Positions 1 through 7,192 of a stretch of 64,000 nucleotides of DNA are shown piece after piece (position 1 is the first letter of the stretch; the number at the start of each line of letters is the position of its first letter). Source of the stretch: Chloroflexota bacterium (lineage in GTDB: Bacteria; Chloroflexota; Anaerolineae; Aggregatilineales; UBA2796); contig JAJPHV010000102.1 in NCBI GenBank assembly GCA_021325095.1, positions 41,950-105,949 of the forward strand. The letters are read 5' to 3'. A model generated the notes under the pieces. It had not been told where the DNA came from, did not search any database, and saw only the letters and a program-made list of their open reading frames with translations. Both the position numbers and the translations under genes were made by a program.

Positions 1-539
1 AGATCAGCCGGAAGCGCACAAGTCTCCAGCATGATCGGTTCGTCATCCACCAGGCGCAGACGCACCACAGAGACGACGTAGCCGTCCAGGGGGATTTTGA
101 GCGCCTGCGCGACGCTGCGGGCCGGGTGCTGGGTGGTCAGCGACAGCACTTTGCCGCCCGGCTTGTGACCCGTCCGCAGCATCCGCTCCGAAAATCCGGC
201 CAGGTCGGGCATGGGGTGCGCGATCTTGTGGTTGGCAACAAACGTGCCGATGCCGCGCCTGCGATCCAGCAGTCCTTCGTTGACCAACTCGGTGATGGCC
301 TGCCGGACGGTGAGACGGTTCACGCCGTAAATATCACTTAATTCGCGCTCAGAAGGAATCAGCGCCCCTTCGGGTAAATCCTCGCTGCGGATCAGTTCCC
401 GCAAGTTCTCCCGAATCTGGTAATACAGCGGTGTGGGCAGGCCCGGATCGACGCGGAATCGACCCGGATCGACCTGCAACACCGTCGCTGCTGGCTGCGC
501 AGGCTCCGGATGTTGAGTGATTTTTGGCCTCGTTCGCAT
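1..539 (-). CDS. GntR-family transcriptional regulator, HutC/UTRA type (partial, 3' end outside window)
   Basis: Translating the minus strand from the ATG at 539 gives an unbroken frame to the window edge (about 179 residues). A disordered Pro/Ala-rich leader of about 35 residues is followed by a GntR winged helix-turn-helix, with LPTPLYYQIRENLRELI, then IPSERELSDIYGVNRLTVRQ and GLLDRRRGIGTFV. Next comes the start of a UTRA effector domain (LAGFSERMLRTGHKP). The HTH binds an operator; UTRA domains of the HutC subgroup sense small metabolites such as sugars or amino acids. The ligand cannot be told from sequence. The gene diverges from the M24 peptidase, so it may control that promoter or itself. 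The family assignment is firm; the C-terminus is missing only because of the window boundary. Confidence 0.9.
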   Translation of the reverse strand, partial: MRTRPKITQHPEPAQPAATVLQVDPGRFRVDPGLPTPLYYQIRENLRELIRSEDLPEGALIPSERELSDIYGVNRLTVRQAITELVNEGLLDRRRGIGTFVANHKIAHPMPDLAGFSERMLRTGHKPGGKVLSLTTQHPARSVAQALKIPLDGYVVSVVRLRLVDDEPIMLETCALPAD

Positions 540-641
540 TGCTCTCTGATAACCAACCCGACCTTCAAATGACGGCCTGTCTCCGCTACGGTTCTGTGAC
601 GTTTACTCTATTTTACATCCGAACCGCGTGTGCTGGCGCGT

Positions 642-647
642 TATACT
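642..647 (+). promoter_or_regulatory. candidate -10 box for the M24 peptidase gene
   Basis: TATACT matches the sigma-70 -10 consensus at 5 of 6 positions and lies 36 bases before the chosen ATG. No good -35 box is seen 16-18 bases upstream, so the call is weak. It sits in the divergent gap with the GntR gene. Confidence 0.35.
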
Positions 648-682
648 CTGCACCAGCGCTCCCACCGATAAGGTTCCACACT

Positions 683-1888
683 ATGCCAGATTTTGCCATT
701 CAGCGTGAAAAGCTCGCCCAGGCGGTAGACATTCTACAGGAGAAAAAGGTCGATTGCTGGCTGACTTTTGTGCGCGAGACAGCCCACAATGCCGACCCGG
801 CGCTTGGCCTGATTCTGGACATCGACCTGACCTGGCAAACGGCCCTGATCGTGACGCGCACCGGGCGTAGAATCGCCATCGCCGGGCGTTACGACGCGGG
901 CAACATCAAGCAGATGGGTGGCTACGACGAGGTTATTGGCTACGATCAGAGCATCCGCGACGATCTGCTGCGCGTGCTGGGCGAACTGAAACCGCGCCAG
1001 ATCGCCATCAATTACTCGGAAAGCGACACGGCGGCGGATGGTCTCTCACACGGCATGTACCTGACGCTGATACGCTATTTGAAGGGCAGCCCTTACCAAC
1101 TCATCTCCGCCGAGCACATCCTCAACGCGCTGCGGGGCCGCAAATCCGCCACTGAAATCGCACGTATCCGCAAGGCCGTCCAGATCACGGAACAGATCAT
1201 CGACGGCGTGACGGCCATGCTCAGACCGGGTCTGGCCGAGACGGACATTGCCGAGTACATCCAATCCGAGTTTGTCCGCCACAATGTGGCCCCGGCCTGG
1301 GAGCCTGCCTACTGCCCGACGGTCAACTGTGGGCCGGTGTCCTCCGGCCACGCTATGCCCTCGAAGGAGAACGTTGCCAGGGAAGGCCAGATCGTCCATA
1401 TCGACCTGGGTGTCCTCTCGGACGGCTATGTTTCCGACATGCAGCGCCTGTGGTACCTGCAACCGCCGGGCGAAACCAGCATCCCGGAGCCGATCCAGCG
1501 GGCCTTCAAGGCGATGCGTGCCTCGATTGAGGCCGCCGCTGGCCTCCTGAAACCGGGCGTGCGCGGTTGGGAGGTGGACGCGATGGCCCGCCAGACGCTG
1601 CTGGCGGCGGGCTACCCGGAGTTTATGCACGGTCTGGGCCACCACATCGGGCGCACTGTGCACGACGGATCAACGCTGCTGGGGCCGCGCTGGGAACGCT
1701 ACGGCCAGCAGCCGGAAGGCATTGTCGAAGCGGGCAATGTCTATACCATCGAGCCGAGCATCCAACTGCCCGGCGTCGGCTGGATCGCAACGGAGGAAGA
1801 TGTCCTGGTCACTGAGGATGGTCTGGAATGGTTGAGCACGCCGCAAACCGGGTTGATCGTCGTGCAGGCGTCGGACAGGTCGCAATAA
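683..1888 (+). CDS. M24-family metallopeptidase (Xaa-Pro aminopeptidase-like)
   Basis: A 401-residue protein with the two-part layout of aminopeptidase P, prolidase and creatinase proteins: an N-terminal creatinase-like domain (about 1-150) and a C-terminal pita-bread domain. The dinuclear metal ligands are all visible: Asp in HIDLGV, Asp in YVSDMQR, His in HGLGHHIG, Glu in YTIEPS and Glu in TEEDV. The likely role is cytoplasmic cleavage of X-Pro peptides, although creatinase-like amidohydrolases share this fold. The frame stays open upstream to 524, but the ATG at 683 starts the family-like sequence and has AAGG nine bases before it. It diverges from the GntR gene, which could be its regulator. 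Confidence 0.88.
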   Translation: MPDFAIQREKLAQAVDILQEKKVDCWLTFVRETAHNADPALGLILDIDLTWQTALIVTRTGRRIAIAGRYDAGNIKQMGGYDEVIGYDQSIRDDLLRVLGELKPRQIAINYSESDTAADGLSHGMYLTLIRYLKGSPYQLISAEHILNALRGRKSATEIARIRKAVQITEQIIDGVTAMLRPGLAETDIAEYIQSEFVRHNVAPAWEPAYCPTVNCGPVSSGHAMPSKENVAREGQIVHIDLGVLSDGYVSDMQRLWYLQPPGETSIPEPIQRAFKAMRASIEAAAGLLKPGVRGWEVDAMARQTLLAAGYPEFMHGLGHHIGRTVHDGSTLLGPRWERYGQQPEGIVEAGNVYTIEPSIQLPGVGWIATEEDVLVTEDGLEWLSTPQTGLIVVQASDRSQ

Positions 1889-1952
1889 CATCGGCAATAA
1901 TGTTTTTGGGCTTATCGACCTGGCTCCGGGAACGGGTGGGGCATTCCTGGAG

Positions 1953-2048
1953 CGGGAGTGCATGGGAGTCGAACCCACCGCAGCCCGCTCTGCGCGGCCT
2001 GCCGCCAATTTTGAAGACTGGGGAATTCACCGGAACTCTCGCACTCCC
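1953..2048 (-). tRNA. selC: selenocysteine tRNA, anticodon TCA
   Basis: The minus strand folds as bacterial tRNA-Sec. The acceptor stem has 8 bp (GGGAGTGC with GCACTCCC). The D stem has 6 bp (GAGTTC/GAATTC) and a 4-base loop CGGT. The anticodon stem CCAGT/ATTGG holds the loop CTTCAAA with TCA at its centre. A long variable arm can pair as GCAG/CTGC and CCGC/GCGG around a G-G mismatch. The T arm is GTGGG-TTCGACT-CCCAT, and the discriminator base is G. The 8+5 bp acceptor/T architecture, enlarged D stem, long variable arm and UCA anticodon are diagnostic. The CCA end is not encoded. It lies between the M24 gene and the TIR gene; selA, selB and selD are not in the window. Confidence 0.95.
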
Positions 2049-2060
2049 GTGCCACAAGAT

Positions 2061-2098
2061 AACGCCCTCGTGCCTGTCCGTCAAGCGCTGAGGGCGTT
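2061..2098 (-). terminator. hairpin between the TIR gene and tRNA-Sec
   Basis: AACGCCCTC at 2061-2069 pairs perfectly with GAGGGCGTT at 2090-2098, a 9 bp stem with a 20-base loop. It lies just after the TIR stop codon (2103) and before tRNA-Sec. No strong U-run follows on either strand, so it may be a weak terminator or a processing hairpin. Confidence 0.4.
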
Positions 2099-2102
2099 GC
2101 CT

Positions 2103-2897
2103 TTACCCCATTTTCTGCATGACGATCTGATCGCCCCCCTGTGACACGCCGGCGAAACCGGTTGGGGACGTGCTCACGATTTCGACGACCAGATTGAACG
2201 GCATGGGCATGTAGGGTGCAGCGGCCAGCACGTAGGTGCCCTGTGTCATGATGACCTGCGGGTTCGCCATCCACCAGCGCCCGCTGGCCTGGAAGACGCC
2301 CATCGGCGTCGTCTGCTGGTTGGTAAACGTGCCATCCGGGTTGTAGGTGATCTGCCCGAAACCGCTGTTCCCGTTGAGTGGATTCTGGAACTGGAACTGC
2401 CACGTGCCGACCAGCCAATGCATGGCAGCGGGTTGGAACGCCGGGTTTTGTTGAGGAGAAGGTGGCGCGGCAGGCGAAGGCTGTGCTTTGGGCGGTGCTG
2501 ACGCAGGCTTGATGCTGCTGTCGAGCGCCGTCAGCAGCTTGGGCATGGCGGCGTCGTAATCGGCAGAAAAATCAATCCATTGCAGCCCTGTAAGCTGATA
2601 CTCCATTTCCTGGGGAATCTCACAGGGCCTGTAAACAACCGGGACGATCCGCTTGCCGCGTTCGTCCGCGATGTTCAACTCCTTAGCTACGTTGCGGGAT
2701 GCCATCGCCATTGGCGACAGAATGATGATGAATACTTCCGACGAGTCAATGCCCTCGACAATGGCCTTTCGCCAGGCATCCCCACCCTGGATGCCATGCT
2801 GATCGATCCACACCTCGAAGTTGTAGAAACGCAGATCGTCGGCCAGCCGGTTGGCAAATTCGCTATCATCGTGCGAATAGCTGATAAACACGCGCAT
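2103..2897 (-). CDS. TIR-domain protein with a C-terminal lipocalin-like domain
   Basis: A 264-residue protein. Residues 1-130 are a TIR domain starting MRVFISYSHDD, with FEVWIDQHGI, FIIILSPMAMASRNVAKEL and IVPVVYRPCEIP. The Glu in AKEL is placed like the catalytic Glu of NAD-cleaving TIR domains, so NADase activity is possible but unproven. A Pro/Ala-rich linker follows (about 135-160). The C-terminal beta-rich domain has LVGTWQFQFQNP and the periodicity of lipocalin-like sensor domains. The ATG at 2897 is preferred to the longer open frame because the domain begins there and AAAGGG precedes it. It is a single gene with no obvious defence partner; bacterial TIR proteins often act in anti-phage defence or signalling. 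Confidence 0.85.
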   Translation of the reverse strand: MRVFISYSHDDSEFANRLADDLRFYNFEVWIDQHGIQGGDAWRKAIVEGIDSSEVFIIILSPMAMASRNVAKELNIADERGKRIVPVVYRPCEIPQEMEYQLTGLQWIDFSADYDAAMPKLLTALDSSIKPASAPPKAQPSPAAPPSPQQNPAFQPAAMHWLVGTWQFQFQNPLNGNSGFGQITYNPDGTFTNQQTTPMGVFQASGRWWMANPQVIMTQGTYVLAAAPYMPMPFNLVVEIVSTSPTGFAGVSQGGDQIVMQKMG

Positions 2898-2983
2898 GGG
2901 GTTGCCCTTTGTCGCATAAACAGTTGACCGGCGGGTGAGAGGCGTTGCAAGACAGATCACCTGTCGCTGTGTCCTCATCCCCT

Positions 2984-2989
2984 ATTATA
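2984..2989 (-). promoter_or_regulatory. -10 box for the TIR gene
   Basis: A perfect TATAAT reads on the minus strand 87-92 bases before the TIR start codon. No clear -35 box is present at 17 bases. If used, the mRNA has a leader of about 80 bases. Confidence 0.45.
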
Positions 2990-3026
2990 TGCAGATCGGG
3001 AAAGGCCATTTCTGCCAGACTTTCTG

Positions 3027-3055
3027 TTGCATATCAAACAATTACGCACTATCAT
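3027..3055 (+). promoter_or_regulatory. sigma-70 promoter for the dipeptide-type ABC operon
   Basis: TTGCAT (3027-3032), a 17-base spacer and TATCAT (3050-3055; 5 of 6 matches to consensus) lie upstream of the binding-protein gene at 3112. GAGGGAG sits a few bases before that ATG, so both transcription and translation signals are good. Confidence 0.6.
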
Positions 3056-3111
3056 CATTCCTGTACCGCACGCCTGCTCTGCGCATACATTTTTGACTTG
3101 AGGGAGATCAC

Positions 3112-4743
3112 ATGAAAAAAATGTTACGAGTTATCACAGTTCTGGCGATTGCCGTCCTGGTACTTGGCCTGGCTGGCCCGGTGCCGACCCGCGCCTCCCT
3201 GCTGAAATACGAAACTGATTGCAGCTACGGCGGCGAGATTAAGTCCATTGAGGCGGTGGACAAACTGACCGTCAAGTTCACTTTCTGCTATCCCGACCCG
3301 GCTTTCCCGGCGAAGGCCGCTTTCTCAGCGTTTGCCATCCACCCAGCCGCGCAACTGCAAAAGACTGGCGGCGGCGGCGCAGAATTGTTGAACAACCCCA
3401 TCGGCACAGGCCCCTACAAGCTGCAAAACTGGGATCACGGCAACGAACTGGTGATGGTCGCCAATGAGAACTATCGTGGCGCAGCACCAAAGGCCAAGAC
3501 CCTGATCTTCAAGTGGAACTCTGAGGCCAGTGCCCGCTGGAATGAGCTGCAGGCCGGAACCATCGATGGGATGGATAACCCCGCACCGGGCGATTTCAAA
3601 GTGATCGAGAGTAACCCCGACTTCAAGCTCTATCCGCGCCCCTCGACGAACGTCTTCTACCTGGGCATCAACAACCGGGTTAAGCCTTTCGACAACATCA
3701 AAGTGCGCCAGGCCATTGCCCACGCCATCGACAAGAAGCGTATCGTCGATAACTTCTACCCGCCTGCCTCCACTGTTGCCGATCAGTTCATGCCGGAAAG
3801 CATTTTCGGGTATACCCCGGACGCCAAGAAGAATGCCTACGACCTGAACCTGGCGAAACAATTGATGAAAGAATCGGGCGTCACGCTACCGATCAAGACC
3901 ACCCTGAGCTACCGTGATGTCGTGCGTGGCTACCTGCCGCAGCCCGGCGTCGTCGCCCAGGACCTTCAGGCGCAACTCAAGGAAATCGGCATCGAAGCCC
4001 AGATCAATGTCATGGAATCGGGCGCTTTCCTGGATGCAGCTTCGGCTGGCAAGCTGGAACTGCACCTGCTGGGCTGGGGCGCAGACTATCCGGACGCCAC
4101 CAACTTCTTGGACTACCATTTCGGCAAGAGTTCCAGCGACCAGTTTGGCGACAAAGACCCCAAACTGACTGACCTTCTGTCACAGGCGGCTCAACTTTCC
4201 GATCCGAAGGAACGCTTGAAGTTGTACAAGCAGGCTAACGACGAGATCGCTGACTTTGTGCCGATGGTGCCCATTGCGCATGGCGGCAGCGCCGCAGCCT
4301 TCAAAGCATCCGTTAAGGGCGCCTATGCCAGCCCGATTGCAGGTGAGAAGTTCGCCATCATGGACAATGGCAGCGACAAACTGGTGTGGATGCAGAACGC
4401 CGAGCCGATCAGCCTGTACTGCGCCGACGAAACGGACGGCGAAACTCTGCGCGCCTGCGAGCAGATCAACGAATCGCTCCTCGGCTACGAGATCGGCGGC
4501 GGCAATGTCGTGCCGGGTCTGGCAAAGGAGTGGTCAGCCAACAAAGATCTGACTGAGTGGACGTTTAAGCTGGTAGATACGAAGTTCTCCGATGGAACGC
4601 CGCTGACGTCCGAAGATGTGGTGGTTTCGTGGACAGCGCAATGGGATGCCGCCAGCCCGCTGCATAAGGGCCGCACCGGAGCGTTCGATTACTTTAGCTC
4701 GCTGTTCGGTGGCTTCCTGAACGCGCCGAAGAAGTCATCGTAA
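3112..4743 (+). CDS. ABC transporter substrate-binding protein, family 5 (peptide/dipeptide type), apparently circularly permuted
   Basis: A 543-residue exported protein: Lys-rich n-region, hydrophobic core and likely cleavage near residue 28. Residues about 30-420 match the middle and C-terminal parts of DppA/OppA-type proteins in order: VDKLTVKFTF, NPIGTGPYKL, FYLGINNRVKPFDNIKVRQA and GWGADYPDATNFLDYHF. The segment normally at the N-terminus appears at the end instead (about 425-535), with DETDGETLRACEQINESLLG, VVPGLAKEWS, FSDGTPLTSEDVV and SPLHKGRTGAFDYFSSLFGG. Together the pieces make one complete SBP_bac_5 fold in permuted order. It heads an operon with two permeases at 4890 and 5981. 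The substrate is unknown; oligopeptides or dipeptides are usual for the family. Family membership is firm; the permutation is inferred by comparing the known order of motifs. Confidence 0.85.
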   Translation: MKKMLRVITVLAIAVLVLGLAGPVPTRASLLKYETDCSYGGEIKSIEAVDKLTVKFTFCYPDPAFPAKAAFSAFAIHPAAQLQKTGGGGAELLNNPIGTGPYKLQNWDHGNELVMVANENYRGAAPKAKTLIFKWNSEASARWNELQAGTIDGMDNPAPGDFKVIESNPDFKLYPRPSTNVFYLGINNRVKPFDNIKVRQAIAHAIDKKRIVDNFYPPASTVADQFMPESIFGYTPDAKKNAYDLNLAKQLMKESGVTLPIKTTLSYRDVVRGYLPQPGVVAQDLQAQLKEIGIEAQINVMESGAFLDAASAGKLELHLLGWGADYPDATNFLDYHFGKSSSDQFGDKDPKLTDLLSQAAQLSDPKERLKLYKQANDEIADFVPMVPIAHGGSAAAFKASVKGAYASPIAGEKFAIMDNGSDKLVWMQNAEPISLYCADETDGETLRACEQINESLLGYEIGGGNVVPGLAKEWSANKDLTEWTFKLVDTKFSDGTPLTSEDVVVSWTAQWDAASPLHKGRTGAFDYFSSLFGGFLNAPKKSS

Positions 4744-4772
4744 TCGACTCTGACTGAGCGCTGCTGCTTCGC

Positions 4773-4810
4773 CTCGCCCTATCTGCCCAGGTGCGGACAG
4801 GTAGGGTGAG
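4773..4810 (+). terminator. intercistronic hairpin after the binding-protein gene
   Basis: CTCGCCCTATCTG at 4773-4785 pairs with CAGGTAGGGTGAG at 4798-4810 (13 bp including G-T pairs, 12-base loop). There is no U-run. Such stems between binding-protein and permease genes usually stabilise the upstream message or partly stop transcription, which keeps binding protein in excess. Confidence 0.55.
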
Positions 4811-4839
4811 CGTGACAAAACACGATCAGGATTTAGTCT

Positions 4840-4858
4840 GCACCGCTCGAGGCGGTGC
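4840..4858 (+). other. second small hairpin before the permease gene
   Basis: GCACCGC pairs with GCGGTGC around the loop TCGAG (7 bp stem). It is 31 bases before the permease start codon, so it could affect translation of that gene or form part of the attenuating structure just upstream. Confidence 0.4.
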
Positions 4859-4889
4859 CACTTAGAATACAGTTCAGTCAGAATCTTGC

Positions 4890-5966
4890 ATGTTTACATT
4901 CATTCTGCGCCGTTTAATCCTGGCTATCCCCGTACTATTCGGCATTCTAGCCGTCACTTTTGCGCTTGGCCGTCTCGTCCCCGGTGATCCGTGCAAAGCT
5001 ATGCTCGGCGAGAAGGCTAACCCGCAGGTCTGCGCGGACTTCATCGAGCGCTATGGGTTGAACAAACCCATCCCGACTCAGTTCCTCATCTACGTTCAAG
5101 ATGCGGCGCGAGGTGATTTGGGCGAATCGATCCGCTTTGGGCGTCCGGTCACGACGCTGCTGGTGGAACGTCTGCCTGTGACCATTGAGCTGGCCTTCTG
5201 CGCGCTGATCTTTGCGACCATCGTGGGTGTACCGCTGGGCATCCTCTCGGCCTATCGACATAATTCCTCCATCGACGTGGGTACGATGGTTGCGGCCAAC
5301 ATCGGCGTTTCGATGCCCGTCTTCTGGCTCGGCCTGATGCTGGCTTTCCTGTTCAGCGTCGTGCTCAAAGATACTTTTCTGGCCTTGCCGCCGTCGGGCC
5401 GCCTGACGGCGGGCGCGAACTATCCGGCTTTCTACCAGGCGTGGAATATTGCAAGCAGCGAACAAACGGCCAGTGGCTTTCTGGTTTTTCTGTCGCGTCT
5501 CAATTTCGTCAATGCCCTGTTGACCCTGAACAGTGAACAGTTCGTCGATACCCTGCGCCATATGATCTTGCCTGCCGTTGCGGTAGGGACCATTCCCCTC
5601 GCCATTATTGCGCGCATCACCCGTTCGAGCGTGCTGGAAGTTCTGGGGCAGGACTATGTGCGCACGGCCCGCGCCAAAGGGCTGCATGAATTCGTCGTCG
5701 TCATGCGGCACGCCGTCAGAAACGCGCTGCTGCCAGTCGTGACCATTATCGGGTTGAATTTTGGCGGGCTGGTTGCGGGGGCGGTACTCACCGAAACCAT
5801 CTTCGGTTTTGCAGGCATCGGCAAGACGCTTTTCGATGGAATCACAGCACGCGATTATGCGCTCGTGCAGGGCGTGACGATGGTCACTGCCGTCGCCTTC
5901 CTGGTTATCAATCTGATTGTAGACCTGATCTACGGTTTCCTTGACCCGCGCATTCGGTTGAGTTAG
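4890..5966 (+). CDS. ABC transporter permease, DppB/OppB type
   Basis: A 358-residue inner-membrane permease. An N-terminal TM helix opens the protein (MFTFILRRLILAIPVLFGIL), followed by LVPGDPC and the core BPD_transp_1 domain. The EAA loop that docks the ATPase is visible as GQDYVRTARAKGLHEFVVV, followed by NALLPVVTIIGLNFGGLVAGAV. A loop between TM helices (about residues 165-215, SSEQTASGFLVFLSRLNFVN) makes it slightly longer than usual. It follows the binding protein after 146 bases with two hairpins and lies 14 bases before the partner permease. The shine-dalgarno sequence is weak. Confidence 0.93.
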   Translation: MFTFILRRLILAIPVLFGILAVTFALGRLVPGDPCKAMLGEKANPQVCADFIERYGLNKPIPTQFLIYVQDAARGDLGESIRFGRPVTTLLVERLPVTIELAFCALIFATIVGVPLGILSAYRHNSSIDVGTMVAANIGVSMPVFWLGLMLAFLFSVVLKDTFLALPPSGRLTAGANYPAFYQAWNIASSEQTASGFLVFLSRLNFVNALLTLNSEQFVDTLRHMILPAVAVGTIPLAIIARITRSSVLEVLGQDYVRTARAKGLHEFVVVMRHAVRNALLPVVTIIGLNFGGLVAGAVLTETIFGFAGIGKTLFDGITARDYALVQGVTMVTAVAFLVINLIVDLIYGFLDPRIRLS

Positions 5967-5980
5967 GTGAGGCAACAGCC

Positions 5981-6931
5981 ATGACGTCCGGTGCAACCTC
6001 AGAAGTTCTGGTCCTCTCTCAGAAACCGGCGCGGGCAGCCACCCAGAATCTCCTGCTCGAAACGCTACGCAACCTCTTGCGCAACCGGTCAGCCGTGGCC
6101 GGGCTGATGATCATCAGCTTTCTTTTTTTTATCGCCATTTTTGCTGATAGAGCGGCCACCCACAACCCGGTTCAATCCATGATCGGCCAGCCCGGCGAGA
6201 CGGGGCGGCTGCCCGGCAAAGCGCCCTGTATAGCCCTTTTCGGCTGCACGGACGCACAACACGCGATGGGCCTGGACTTGAACGCGCGCGATCTGTACAG
6301 CCGCATCGTTTACGGCACGCGCACCTCGCTCACCGTCGGTTTCAGCAGCATCGCCGTTGCCGTGTTTTGCGGAACGATCATCGGCCTCTTCTCCGGCTAC
6401 GCGGGCGGCTGGACGGACAATGTGATCATGCGTATCCTCGACGTGGTGCTGGCCTTCCCGTCGTTGCTGCTGGCAATCACCATTGTCACGATTCGCGGGC
6501 CAGGGTTGGAAAACGCGCTCCTGGCAATTGCCATCGTGTCCATCCCCGTCTATGCGCGCCTGATTCGCGCCAGCGTGCTGTCCGTCAAAGAGATGGAGTA
6601 TGTAACGGCGGTGCGTGCTATCGGGGCACACCCGCTGCGCATCTTGTTCCTCCACATCTTCCCAAACACCTGGACGCCGATCATCGTCCAGGGCACGCTG
6701 GGCATCGGGACGGCGGTCCTGGACGCCGCCGCGCTGTCCTTTCTGGGCCTGGGCGCGCAGCCACCCACACCCGAATGGGGCCAGATGCTCAGTGAAGCGC
6801 GCAACTACGTGTTTACCGCGCCCCACCTGGTCTTCTACCCCGGCTTTGCGATTATGCTGACCGTGCTCGGCTTCAATCTGCTCGGCGATGGCCTGCGCGA
6901 TGCGCTCGACCCGCGTTTGAACCGAATCTGA
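5981..6931 (+). CDS. ABC transporter permease, DppC/OppC type
   Basis: A 316-residue partner permease with about six TM segments. The N-terminal cytoplasmic tail leads into LLRNRSAVAGLMIISFLFF, and the EAA motif reads EMEYVTAVRAIGAHPLRILF followed by LSFLGLGAQPPTPEWG, typical of DppC. An extracytoplasmic insert with two Cys residues (CIALFGC, about residues 80-87) lies between the first TM and the core. GTGAGG precedes the ATG. With the upstream gene it forms the heterodimeric channel. No DppD/DppF ATPases follow, so they must be encoded elsewhere or shared with another system. Confidence 0.93.
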   Translation: MTSGATSEVLVLSQKPARAATQNLLLETLRNLLRNRSAVAGLMIISFLFFIAIFADRAATHNPVQSMIGQPGETGRLPGKAPCIALFGCTDAQHAMGLDLNARDLYSRIVYGTRTSLTVGFSSIAVAVFCGTIIGLFSGYAGGWTDNVIMRILDVVLAFPSLLLAITIVTIRGPGLENALLAIAIVSIPVYARLIRASVLSVKEMEYVTAVRAIGAHPLRILFLHIFPNTWTPIIVQGTLGIGTAVLDAAALSFLGLGAQPPTPEWGQMLSEARNYVFTAPHLVFYPGFAIMLTVLGFNLLGDGLRDALDPRLNRI

Positions 6932-7192
6932 ATTTTGGCGGCAGAACCGTCCTAGCCAACAGGACCAGACGTGACTCTGTTATGTTTTTATTCGCAAGTG
7001 GGTAAGCATTTCTGACACTCATATCCCAATTTTTAACGAAAAATCCTCGGCGCCTCACTCATGAATCGGATAATCCGTTATACTAATGGGAAAGAGTTCC
7101 GGTGTGATAGGGCCTATAGTTTATTTTGCGTCAAACGCTTGCTTTTTCGGGCATTTGCGTTGGCATTTTGGATTTATAAAGAGCAGCCAGCT

